A DNA stretch of 64,000 nt from Nipponacmea schrenckii (lineage: Eukaryota; Mollusca; Gastropoda; Lottiidae), in the NCBI GenBank assembly GCA_030562195.1, contig JAUJPP010000005.1:15859106-15923105 (forward strand). Direction: 5' to 3'. A program made the translations under genes and the position numbers. Below the pieces are notes generated by a model. The model saw only the letters and a program-made list of their open reading frames with translations, ran no database searches and had not been told where the DNA came from. Each line of letters opens with the position of its first letter. Positions within the stretch are counted from its first letter, which is position 1. Shown here in pieces: positions 16,715 through 27,540 of this stretch.

Positions 16715-18796
16715 TTGGCAACCATAGACTACACACACCCAGGGCTTCGCACTATCCTAGAGAAAAGCGCCTTCACTGTCAGGAAGACGAGGAAACCCTT
16801 CAGTATGTGTCCGGTTGATCTAACTCTAGAGCAGACGGTGAATGCAGACGCAGCTTCCAGGCAGACTGGTTTGTCATCTGTAACGAACAACTACAGTTCA
16901 CAGGTACGTTGGATGATAACCAAGTCTACAAGAGCTGCTATTATTTCAATGGCACAAGACATGACCTGTTCATCTCAGACTGAGGACATAACGGCTGAAC
17001 TACGTGTAGCACGCATCAAAAGGGACTCGAGCGACCTCCAGAAAGTAATCGACCAGATACAAAATTCTTGCAATCCCTTTCAAATGGAGGAGACACATCC
17101 CAAGTTGTTTAACATCTGTACAGGGAAAGCCGCAACAGAATCAGTCCAGACGTGTTTGCTTGGTGTGAGGGAGAGAGGAAAGGCAAGGCACAAGGACTTT
17201 GTTTCTTCCTGCATTGATGACTCAGATCGATTTGAACGCCCCATCCAGAAGGAGAAGCTTACAACCTGCAAGGAAAATGGCAAAGTAAACAAGCGTGCCT
17301 CTGACAAACGTATTGCATCCCTGGTTTGTACTCGTGATCTTTTGGGACGTCTGGTTATCACAGCTTGCCAGAGAAAACTAGATTTGGAACACGTCTTGTC
17401 CTACCCATTGTCACCAGTTCCCCTATCGATGTGTAACACCGACGGCTTGATGGTGAAGACTGAGAAGAGTAATCTCCTGCATGTTCTTGAGAGCAAGGTT
17501 CAATCTACTATACCAAGCCTCATTCATGCAGTTGTCATAGATAGAATGTTTCTGCTACATGTACTTCCACCCAACATACCAGGAACGTATGGGGGCTTAG
17601 CTGCAACGATTTTACATCAGGTTACAGCCCTTTCCAATAGGAGAGTTCATCTTGTATTCGATGCCTACCCTGTGCCGTCCATTAAAGACAGTGAAAGGGT
17701 ACAGAGAGGTCTGGATCAAGCAGAAGAAATGGAGTATACCATAACTGGACCAGAACAACGTCGACCGAGAAATATCCGACATAGTCTCCAATCCAGGTCA
17801 TTCAAAGAACAACTTCCAAAATTTCTTGCTTTTGAGTGGGAGTCACCAGAATATGCTGTCATCATTCAAGGACGTCAGGTGTATCTATCCTATCTTTGGA
17901 CCTGCTACCGATTCACTGTGACCGATGGGAAGGTGATCGGAGAAGATGTTGAGGCGTTGAAGACCAACCACGAAGAAGCCGATACGCTAATTTGTACTCA
18001 TGTCCGTCACGTTGAAGAGGACGGAGCAGCTAATATAGTAGTGAGAGCATCAGACACAGATGTGGCTATCATTCTGCTGAATCACTGTGAAAGATTCAAT
18101 GCTCAGATTTTGATGGATGTAGGGACGTCAGCAGACAATAACAGGAGGTTCGTGGATTTGAGTTCCATTAGCACGACACTGGGTACACAGTTGTGTAGAG
18201 CACTTCCTGGCATCCATGCCTTTACAGGCTCAGATTACACATTGCGTTTTACAAAAAAGGGAAGAAACGCCCGTTCAAAATTTTGGAGGAAAACCAAGTG
18301 TTCCAAAAAAAGCATTTGGAGAAATGGCTGAAGGAAAGTTGCGAGTAAAGGCCATGGAAGACATCATGATGTTTACGGCAAGGATGTATGGTGCTAAAGC
18401 GGGGGCGAATTGAAAACATGAGACGCATCTGAACACACATCATTATAAGGTGTTTGAGAAAGCGTACGCACCAAAAGCTATAGCAAAGAATCCGCTCGAT
18501 GTAACAATGGTTCCACCTTGTGAGGCTGAAGTCATCCAGCAAATCAAGCGTGCAACATTTGTTGCCAAGATGTGGGCAGATGCTCACGAAAAGATGATAC
18601 AGCAACAACCTACCAAAGAAGATGGATCGGATCTTCAGGACAATGTCTATGAAGTGGTGTGGTTTGACGGACCTCAACTACCGGAAACACTTGCACCAAG
18701 TGGAGGAGAGAGCGCTCAGGATGATGAGGCGAGTTGGACCTTGAACAGTACTCCTCAGATGAGGAAGATATGCCAACCTCGGATGAAGATGAGTAA
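16715..18796 (+). pseudogene. PIN-nuclease-like invertebrate repeat gene, intronless remnant
   Basis: A large coding block: an N-terminal part with FSMCPVDLTLEQTVNAD, a middle ARIKRDSSDLQKVIDQI, then TNHEEADTLICTH, VVRASDTDVAIILL and LPGIHAFTGSDYT. The E-A-D and D-T-D acidic motifs resemble the metal site of PIN/FEN-like nucleases. This HEEADT...SDTDV...LP-HA-TG-D pattern marks an expanded, uncharacterised family in marine invertebrates. A frameshift near 18235 leads into KAFGEMAEGKLRVKAM. A stop follows near 18411, then VFEKAYAPKAIAKNP and PPCEAEVIQQIKRA, and the acidic tail YSSDEEDMPTSDEDE ends at TAA 18794-18796. The 5' end is lost at the Polinton junction. No introns suggests a retro- or transposon-borne copy. 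Nuclease function is inference. Confidence 0.6.
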
Positions 18797-19780
18797 TCAC
18801 TGTGTGATGTTACAGGTCTTACCAATATTTATTGATTGTTTACATTAATCGCAGGAGGACACAACATGGCAATCGGTAATTCAGTGCAAATTGACCTTTG
18901 TCCTTTTCTTAAGTGACCTTTCCACCACATTATTCTTTCATAAGTTGGTGATTATTTATGAAGGGACCAAGCTCTACATTTTCAACCAGGTTTTAGTTTT
19001 TAGGTTTCACATCAAATAAATGTGTTACTAGCCAGGGGTGAAATTAGTGCATTTTAAAGGTGTTTTTTTTATAGATTTTTTTCTAATTTACGACTGAGCA
19101 TGCATCAATGATAAAAGTATTACTACCTGTTCTCATCACATTCGGGTAAATTTTGTATATACTATGTGTAATACACATTACCGTAATGTTTTAACAGTTC
19201 TGGAACACGAAAACCATTAATCGTGACCTTTGACCTTTTCTTAAGGAACACTTCCACCACAAAATTCTTTCTTAAGTTAATGTTTCTTGATATAGGGGCC
19301 TTACTCAACGTTGTACAAGTTGTTTCAAATTTGTAGCTTTTATGTCAAATAAAACCCTAATTAGCACTAATTAGTGTGTTTCTTAAGTGACCATTCCACC
19401 ACAAATCTTGTCTTAAGTTGGCGATTCATAATTAGTATGATTTTCCCTAGAATTTAGCATCAGTTTCAGGCTTGTAGGCGCCATGTCAAATAAAAGTTAA
19501 TTTGGGGGTACTTTGAAGGGCGCCCCCCACCCCACCCACCCACCACTGGTCGCACTTAAGAAAACCCATTTCTTGCACAAATAGGGTTCATGTACCCCGC
19601 CTGCCAGTCAAAGCTTTTGTAGCCTTCATGTCAAATAAATCTCAGCTAGCTCTCAGACTATATGCATAAAGAGTCGCAAGGGACAGGAAATATGTTTTTC
19701 ACCTGTCACCTACATTTCTTGCCTGTCCCCTTACCTAAATTTTAATGATCATAAATCTCTGAAATAATTTCGTATGGTTT
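18797..19780. repeat. diverged tandem repeats, no gene
   Basis: Two motifs alternate. The first is a ttaagtgaccattccaccac-type line followed by tcttaagttg (18907, 19240, 19382). The second is a gtagc-ttt-atgtcaaataaa type (near 19005, 19335, 19480, 19625). Spacing varies between about 120 and 340 bp. The units are strongly diverged, so this is an old tandem array or the 3' region of an old element. No coding frame. Confidence 0.55.
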
Positions 19781-19789
19781 GATAATCAT

Positions 19790-20190
19790 AGCCAATTTAC
19801 CCCCCAGTCAGTATAGTCTAAATAACCGATGCATTAATTTTAACCTCAATAACCACCATCCGGCCATCAAACTAACGGCCAACGTCAGCCACAAAAGCAT
19901 AGATTTTCTCGATACCACTGTTTTTAAAGGGGATTCCATAGCAGAGACTAATAAACTAGATATTAAAGTATATTTCAAAGAAACCGACACTCATCAATTT
20001 TTGCATTAGAGCTCATTTCATCCAAAACATACTTTTTCTTGAATAATTAAGTCACAAGTTTTACGACTTCACGGACTTTGCACAAGGTCTTCTGATTTCA
20101 ACCAAGCCTGTGAAAGAGCGTGGATACTCTAAACGATTTTTACGAAACATAAAAAATTCCACAGCACAGATAGCAGCTAAAAATAAACTT
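19790..20190 (+). pseudogene. Penelope-like element RT fragment
   Basis: SHKSIDFLDTTVFKGDS, LDIKVYFKETDTHQFLH, then in broken frames SSFHPKHTFS, IIKSQVLRLHGLCT and DFNQACERAW. This order (IDFLD, KPTDTHQYLH, FHP-H---I--SQ--R--R-C, then F) is the conserved region just after the reverse transcriptase fingers/palm in Penelope-like elements. Stops near 20007 and 20050 and the loss of both ends make it a relic. No GIY-YIG domain follows. Confidence 0.7.
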
Positions 20191-20687
20191 TATACCGAAG
20201 AACCACCAGGATTAATGAGTGCAAAACATGCATGTCTATAAGCAGAAAATGATAGTGGCATATTTCAAAAATCAGAACTTAAATGACAACCTTGTTCATA
20301 GCAAACTAAAAACAATCTGTACTTAATAGGTACTATACATATCGCCCGTAATTGACGCGTGCGCACTATTAACGATTATCCTGTACTGGTACAATTCGGT
20401 TTAGATATTTACCGTCATTTACAAAAATCTTGGCCTTAGCATTGGCCTTAGAAATGTCAAAACAAGGTAAGAGGGGATTGTAGGGATATGGCTTTATTGT
20501 TAAAGGATATGTGAAGAGATTTTCAAAAAAGGCTTGAAACCACCTATTTGAAAAGTAAAATCATTCATCTATCGATTGCAACCAATAAAAAAAATTAGAA
20601 ATAATTCTAAAATAGCTAAAAATCCTTTTAAAAACACAGGTCTGAAATATGCAAAAATGAAAGGTCGTTTCCGTGACCTTTTGTAAA

Positions 20688-20706
20688 TGACGTCAGAGAT
20701 GCCCAA
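20688..20706 (+). promoter_or_regulatory. CRE-like palindrome in left TIR
   Basis: TGACGTCA, the full cAMP-response-element palindrome, within TGACGTCAGAGATGCCCAA. It lies 36 bp before the THAP ATG. An identical inverted copy lies at 22002-22020, 83 bp before the ATG of the minus-strand exon. Both reading frames therefore start at similar distances from the same motif. Promoter function is inference. Confidence 0.5.
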
Positions 20707-20741
20707 TCTAATTCACCCGCCATATTGTTTACATTGACGTT

Positions 20742-21107
20742 ATGCCGCAGTGTGTGGCCTATGGCTGTAATAATCGCGGAGGAAAGGGCTCTGGTGTTCA
20801 TATGTTCCGCTTTCCTAAAGATGAACATCTTGTGAAAACTTGGATTGTCAAACTGAAGCGGAAGAATTTTTCCCCCACTAAATATTCCAGGCTGTGTTCC
20901 GATCATTTTGCAGACGATGCGTATGACCGGAACCCAGTCTTACTAGCCCAATATGGATATGTGAACGCCAATCCAAAGCTCAAGGCAGGTGCCGTGCCAA
21001 CCATTTTTCGTGAACCACTTAGGCCTCATGCCAGCATTGACCAGAAAAACAAAAGAGGCGATCGTCGAAAAGGTGGAGGGGCTTTTGCCAAGAGGCAAAG
21101 GTTGCAG
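20742..21107 (+). CDS. THAP-domain first exon
   Basis: ATG 20742 opens MPQCVAYGCNNRGGK. The C2CH zinc module has C4 and C9, then LCSDHF with C52 and H55, followed by the closing AVPTIF (84-89). Length and spacing fit a complete THAP DNA-binding domain. A basic stretch (KRGDRRKGGGAFAKRQR) follows, a likely nuclear signal. The frame meets a strong splice donor, CAG|GTGAGT, at 21108 and runs only 13 codons beyond it, so this is an exon rather than a whole gene. No second exon was found before the convergent exon at 21723. THAP proteins bind DNA in host regulators and in P-type transposases. Confidence 0.85.
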
Positions 21108-21722
21108 GTGAGTTTCAAAATTCTGACTTACACCTACGAATGTTGAAGATTGAACTGAAGAAGAAATGAGTAGGCCTAGATCTTATAAAGTAAAAGGAAC
21201 GTACATGGGCTAAGTTAATCCGAGTTATCTGTGGCATAGTATTGTCAATTTTTTACGAATTTTTATATTTAGGCCTATTGACTAGGCCTATTCTAGGGTC
21301 AGAGATCCTTGCTCTAGCTAGGCTATCGTTTCAGTCGGATTCATGTCTCCCGAATCGGCTACGCACTTTTTGCCTATTTCCTCCCTTACGAATGGATGTC
21401 AGCAACAAATATGCACATAAATCTATACTCCAACCCTTTATGGCCATTTTCATATAATAAAAATTGGTCTTACCTTCACAACGACCGTCCACTACCATTT
21501 TAAAAGTGTCCCTATCACGCCTGAATGCAGATTTTCATTGAAAATCAAAACGAGGCTCCACGTTATGTCAATGTTGTACAGTGAAATCATTTTCGAGTTT
21601 TGATGGCGTGTGTTAAAATGAATGTTTTAAAATGTATATTGGGTGGTCTGTGTGAAGCCTCTTCCGATCAATTTTATTGTTGAGAGCCAATTTAAAAGAG
21701 TTTGTGAAAAGTTTTTGCCTAC

Positions 21723-21919
21723 CATGTCGTATTTCCAAGACGGGGATCATCCTCTTCTTCCGTATCTGTGTCAAGTTCTGATGGATCGGAAGAATCCGAC
21801 TGGGGGGAGTCTGAAAGCTTGGCAGTTTCGTCAGATATGGAGCGTTTTAATGGTTCGAATTGATATGGCTTAATTTCTAATGACTCTATACCAGCTGATA
21901 AATCCTCCATTGCCCACAT
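21723..21919 (-). CDS. P2X7-C-like first exon (minus strand)
   Basis: ATG 21919 opens MWAMEDLSAGIESLE, followed by IKPYQFEPLKR, a Ser/Asp/Glu-rich stretch and DPRLGNTTW. A PYQFEP start, acidic linker and RLGN-x-W segment match, from memory, the N-terminal side of invertebrate proteins related to the P2X7 receptor C-terminal zinc domain, which often occur in large families with THAP genes. The zinc-binding Cys-rich part would follow in the next exon. The minus strand shows a possible donor (ATG|GTAGGC) at 21722, but the downstream exon is missing. The exon is convergent with the THAP exon. Confidence 0.45.
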
Positions 21920-22001
21920 ATGATCAGAAATTAAAGCGCTAAACTCCCGAAGGTTATAATAATATTAGCTAGGCTTAGTTCTCCATTTGTTTTTATTTTA
22001 G

Positions 22002-22020
22002 TTGGGCATCTCTGACGTCA
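22002..22020 (-). promoter_or_regulatory. CRE-like palindrome in right TIR
   Basis: Exact inverse of 20688-20706. It faces the minus-strand exon starting at 21919. Confidence 0.5.
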
Positions 22021-22220
22021 TGCGGTCACGTGATCGCCTAGCTCATTAACGTTCGACTCATGCTAAAGAAGCCTACTTTGAAAGCCTTTTTTTCTACTCT
22101 AAACGTTTTTTGAAAAAAAAAAATTTGTTGGAATTGATAGATATGTTAGTTTACTTTTAAAAATAAATGCTTTTGATCAAATTCAACGATTTTCATATTT
22201 CTTTTCACATATCCTTTAAA

Positions 22221-23535
22221 TAACAACCAGATATATCGGGGATGAATCCCATTTATCAAATACAGAAATTTACTTTTACTCGTGACTTGCGGCAATATGA
22301 CGCCAGTGATAAAAGCGACACTATTAAGACATTGATCTACTTTCGACGTAAACAATTCACAGAAAAAGCCAACAAAAAACATTCTGGTTTCATACTATTG
22401 GTCATTTTGATGTTGATCTTTGATTTACGTCTTTTCTTAGTATAAAAGATTGAACGCTCGGCGAAAAACATATACGTTGGAGAATTATATATTGACTATT
22501 TCTAACTTTTTTTTCTACCTGTCAAGTGGAATAAGCACCTGTCGGCGATAGGTAGACAGTTAGACAGGCGGACATTTCGAGCCCTGATTAAAATGCAATC
22601 ATCCATCATAATTATGTCCTCTTGTTAAAATAAAAACTTGATACTATTACAGATTCTTCACTCCCCTTATCAACATAAAAATAATACTGATACAGATTGA
22701 TTCTGTTACAAATTCTTCTATCTTCAACATAAAGATAACACTTTTACGAATCTCCATTCCCATTGTAAACATTCATGTTGATATTCCTTAAGTTTTTTAT
22801 TTCTCTTGTCAAAATAAATGTTCCAGATTCTTTATTTCCATTTTGACCATAACCATCTTCATTCCCCTTACCAGTTAAATTTGATATTATTACAGATCTT
22901 TATTCTCATACTATAATAAAGAAATCTTCCCTTCCCTATACTAACATACTACATGTATTACGAAATCTTTACTCCCCTTGTAAACATATACGTATAAGAA
23001 ACGTTGATAGTCATCAATTTTCCTACTCGTTTTCGATTACCCGCCTATACAAGAGTAATAATATGACGCAGTTACTGTGAATAAATCTGACACCGACAAC
23101 TGTAAATGTGATAAATATTCCAATAGGATTCGAAAATCATAAAGAAATAAGTAAACTTAATTAATAACTTCGACAAAGTCAATTGTATTATGTTCATATA
23201 GGACCAATAAGATGCAAATTGTGGCTGTCTTAATTGATTGAAGAGAAGATCTGCGACGAATTATTTTTTTTTTTAACATATTGACTTTTTATTAATATGT
23301 GTTCAAGTCTACCCAATGGCTACATACTGCTATTTTCTCGTTCATCTACATGCAATATCTGACCTATAAATCTATCCCACTGTCAATAGCAATCGAAATC
23401 AAATACTTGTAGGCATTTGAAATTCAAAGACACATCTCTTGATTTCGTGTATTAGGCTTTTATTTTGTTCGTCTTACATATCAGTTAAAGTATGAGCTGT
23501 CTTAAGATGAGACAGAATAAATAAGTCAACAATAG
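22221..23535. repeat. AT-rich stretch with a diverged ~65-75-bp tandem repeat
   Basis: Between about 22640 and 22990 the phrase attacagattcttcactcccctt and variants (acaaattcttct, agattctttatttcc, acgaaatctttactcccctt) recur with aaaataa-rich spacers. A dispersed cacctgtcggcgataggtagac motif lies near 22540. No coding frame of interest was seen. Confidence 0.45.
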
Positions 23536-24549
23536 CGATGGCCCATCGTAATACGCCCACCATTGGCAGCCTTAGTTATTCGGGCCGTGTACAAGAGGTA
23601 TCAGTAAATACAATATTTTAAATGTAAAAGGCTCAAATCATGCTCTGTCAAAATCTATCAAGAAACCAGATCTCTATCAAGTCTACAAAGAATCAGAGGC
23701 TGATAAAGTGAACACGTTTTAAAGAACAAGGGCAATTACTCAATAAATATTTTTTGATTAGTCTGATTTTCAATAGGGTCTATCCTCGAGTTATAACAAA
23801 CACTCACACCAAGTTTCATCAAATTCTATCAAGAACCCGGCTCCCTATCGTGTTCACAAGGAATTTTAGGACAAGGGCAATAACTCATAACTCATAGTAA
23901 ATATTTTTTGATTGGTTTCATTTTCGATAGGCATCATCCTTGGGTCATTACAAAGACTCATTCCAAGTTTCATTAAAATTCATCAAGAAATGTGGTCTCT
24001 ATCGTGTTCACAACAATTGTGGACAGGCAGACGGACAGACAGACATACAGACAGACAGACAGACGGACAGAAGGCTTCATCCTTGGATGATTACAAACAC
24101 ACGCACCGAAATTGGTCAAAATCCATCCAGAAACCATCTCTCTATCATGTCCACAACACATTTTTGAACGCAAAATGAATGTGTTTTCAAGAACAAGGGC
24201 AATAACTCATCAATTTATTTTTCGATTTGTCTGATTTTCAATAGGCTTCATCCTTAAGTAATAACAAGCAATCACACCAAATCTCATCAAAATCCATCAA
24301 GAAACACACTCTTAATCGTGTTCACAACAAATTTTCAAAAACAAGGGCAATAACTCATTGAATATTTTTCGATTGGTCTGATTTTCAATAGGTTTTCTTC
24401 CCTGGGTTATAACAAACACACTCACCACATTTGGTCAAAATCCATCAAGAAATGTGGTCTCTATCGTGTTCACAACAATTGTGGACAGACAGACAGACAG
24501 ACAGACAGGGGTGACTACAATATGCGCCCACATTTATGTGTGGGCGTAT
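23536..24549. mobile_element. short non-autonomous element D1 with internal tandem units and (ACAG)n
   Basis: The 5' end has a hairpin CGATGG-GC-CCATCG, then ATACGCCCAC (23551-23560). The 3' end has CGCCCACA-TTTATG-TGTGGGCG (24525-24546) carrying GTGGGCGTAT, the exact inverse of the 5' decamer. The interior is about four ~190-230-bp units: caagggcaataactcat, gattttcaatagg, aagtttcatcaaaatccatcaagaa and tctatcgtgttcacaa. Two units end in (ACAG)n tracts at 24003-24071 and 24483-24508. Subterminal repeats, tandem core and microsatellite are the build of short HINE/DINE-like or pearl-like elements of molluscs. The apparent reading frames through the ACAG tracts are not genes. Confidence 0.65.
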
Positions 24550-24721
24550 AAAAATCGTATTGTTTACAGATTAGTAGACTTAAAAGAATTTCTTTTTTTT
24601 TAACGTGTATTTAGTGTACCTCGTTGGAAATCGAACCAATAGGTGAAATTGTGTTTATATTTTTTCCATAGTAGTCCCTTCAATATTTCTGTTAAGCTAT
24701 AGAACATAACAACTTAATTCC

Positions 24722-25850
24722 AAAAGATAGCAATGCGATGCATTGAAATACGCCCAAATGGCAGCCATACTACAGATATATATGTTAAAGTTTTTTCTAC
24801 GTTTAACGATATATCTCGGTTAAAAGTATCCTACAACACAAAAATCAGATCAACTTTAAGTCGCCAATAACCCACATGCCAAATATTTTAATGACACCAA
24901 ATCTAACAAACGTTACAGAAAATAACATGATGGCGATTAGCAGTAAGTCATGCTAGTTTACCGGGAAATTTATCGCAGGAATTATTGATTGATGCACGAC
25001 TTTCACAAAAATGTTTGCTTCTATTATAAAAGATACATTCACAATTTCAAGCCGGTCGTCGGCAGATGTCAAGTGTTCTGAAGTTAAAACTAAATAAAAC
25101 TTAGGTCTAAAAAAGCCAACGTTTACAAGCGATATCTGATTTAGGCTATTGATATCGGGACGAATCAAATAAATTTTAGTAAGATAAAATCTTTATTAGG
25201 CCTACCAGTATTTAAATATTTTGTCGATATGACAACATAATGTGGGGTAGGAAATCCATTTCAGAATTTGACCTACTTAATCGGAGATTTTCTTTGGAAA
25301 GTCAGTCGAGAAGACTATCGTCAAGATATTGACTCTCACTATTTTTACATGTCATAATAAAATTGTTTGACGAATGCACTGCATACTATGATAATATAAT
25401 AACACAAACACAAACCTTCGTGATATAAAAAAAGAAAGAACTTTAAGCTGTAGAAGTGACAAGATCGACATAATTTATTAAATTTTAGACCGAGGTTAAA
25501 CATTCCAGTCCTTCTGATATCTATGCAATAGTAATTAGTCTGGGTGAAAGAGACTACAATTCGCAGGTTTATTGAATTCACGTGTTCTGATTGGTTGTGA
25601 CGTCCAAAAAGGGGAGGTCTGTCGAATTGTCAATATTGTCGACTGGAAAATAAATACAAGACTGTTACTCTGAAGTTTTATGCTATATCTCGGCCAAAAA
25701 TTTTCCGATCAGCACCAAAATCAATAGGGATCCTCTTTGTAATGTTATTAACCCATATAAAAAAGATCCATTGAGAATTGTAGACTGTAGAGTGAGTACA
25801 AGAAAAATGTGAACAGACACACACACACACACACACACAATGTTCATTCT
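24722..25850. mobile_element. related element D2 with (AC)n tract
   Basis: It starts with hairpin CAATGC-GAT-GCATTG followed by ATACGCCCAAATGGCAGCC, the same layout as D1 with a different stem sequence. An (AC)n run lies at 25817-25841 and is preceded by a decayed unit (ccattgagaattgtagactgtag). A 3' GTGGGCGTAT end was not found, so the right boundary is approximate. The interior is non-coding. Confidence 0.5.
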
Positions 25851-27540
25851 ATTCCTCAATCAGATATTTGTGGTTTCTGTAATTATAGAAATGACGTTAC
25901 TTTCACAAAAGCTTCAATAATATGTGAGGGCCTTTGGAAATAGCCATTAACCGCTTAGATTTAGTTCAATCGCTAGAAACACAGACATCTAACTGAAAAT
26001 TGTAATGTTGCTAGTATCAATACTATCAGTCCTGATACACAAAAAATGTTTAGAAAAACAATTCCAACCATTTAGGTAGAATCATATTCTGTCCAAGGGA
26101 ATATTGTGAATGGAATATACATGAAATGATGCCAACTTCTATAGTCATCTAGTTTACATTACATCCAAACGAACATAAAATATAGGTAAAAATTCTCGAT
26201 TGAAGACGATTTCAAGGTGGGTTAGGTGGTTTAAAAGAAATTGTTTATAAAAGAAGTTAGTACATGCATAACCAATTTTTCAAGCAGAAATGAAATCAAA
26301 CAGTTAAGAATTAATGCAAAAAAAAAAATTCATATAAAAAAAAAACACTCGTTTGTTAAGCAGAATTTCTTTTGGAAATTAATGGGAGGAATACATTTAA
26401 ACTAGACTTACATACCTAGTAATAGTATAACACAGAAAAACCAAGGCATCTTTATTCTAATTCAGAAAGTGGAATTAAAGGATATTCATCAACATGAACT
26501 TAAAAAACTAAATTTGTCTGGAAAAGTAATAGTCTTAATCCATCAAGTATCGAATAAAGAAACATTAATCTTAATTGGCAGGCCCTTTTAAAAGAAACAT
26601 TAAACGCTTCCCATGACTTTTGATGTTAATCAAGATTTAAAAACTTACATCAATTTTATCATTTATATAAAAATCACCGTTATATAAGAAATATAATCCC
26701 TGGGATATATAAAACATTATTAATTACCTAAGCCAGTTATTTTGAGAGGGCAATTCATCAGGAAATTGAAAAGATGGTAAGATTCAACCGATTATCTAAA
26801 AATGGGTTGGTATAATATACCCTACAAACAAACGAGATGATGTGAAATACGGTGTGAAAATGGTCATTATTGTTAATTCCATTTAATACCAGGGAAGAAA
26901 ACTTGTGAGGCATATCCCACTATTGTAAACTATGATGACAATTAGGCGAATGTATTCGATGAAAATATGATGCAATGATAAATTAATATAAGCTTAACCA
27001 AAACTTCTAAAGGTTTCAGCCTTTGTATGAAATTTAATAATCCAAAATATGACTTACACCACTATTATTAAGTATTTAGATGGAGCTTATGTAGCTTGTG
27101 GAAAGGAAAGTTACATCTGAGGTAGTCCGAAACTTGCTGCCTCTATTCTCAGCCTCTGATAGCTATTTTGACAGATGTGGCTGGGGGGGAAAAACTTGGG
27201 ATTCTCCGCAACTCCACGGGTGCAGGGTTTTTAAACGTATTTACAAACCTCAAATCCACCAAACCTTGATTTATTTGGAAAGATGGATGTTTTTGTATTT
27301 CAATCATACCATCATTATCCCCCTACACTACTCATGCCGCGCCTATGGTTTCGTCAAAGTTTCTTTTCAAGAATTTCAATTGCTCATTTCGCATCCAAAC
27401 CTCCGACGTTAAAGGAGGACTTTATTGACCTGACCAGTTGTACTTCGAGGATTTATTCATACTAATGTCTTGATCATCAGTAATATAATAACTAACATTA
27501 GACTTCTACTAATAACCAAAATGATTTAAAGTTTAACCAA
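25851..27540. other. AT-rich stretch, no supported gene
   Basis: A-rich runs occur at 26320-26345. One 104-codon frame at 27098-27412 has no recognisable motif and unlike-coding composition; it may be a chance frame or 5' sequence of the Penelope-like element that follows. I see no RNA gene or regulatory structure. Confidence 0.45.

Larger units (their letters stand above)
20500..22220. mobile_element. 1.7-kb element with long imperfect TIRs enclosing two convergent exons
   Basis: The outer ends are TTAAAGGATATGTGAAGAG (20500-20518) and its near-perfect inverse ending at 22220. About 190 bp further in, TGACGTCAGAGATGCCCAA (20688-20706) recurs exactly inverted at 22002-22020. Between these anchors the arms are similar only in T- and A-rich composition, so the TIRs are about 200 bp but eroded. 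They enclose a THAP exon on plus and a P2X7-C-like exon on minus, pointing at each other. No transposase catalytic core was seen. A P-element link is possible because P transposases carry THAP domains, but it is unproven. No target duplication was identified. Confidence 0.55.

Noticed and set aside
23912..24178. Frames with TDRQTDRQTD repeats
   Set aside because: Translations of the (ACAG)n microsatellite in several frames; not a protein.
27098..27412. 104-codon frame before the Penelope-like element
   Set aside because: No recognisable motif or conserved composition and an overlapping alternative frame; kept only as a remark in the gene-free stretch.
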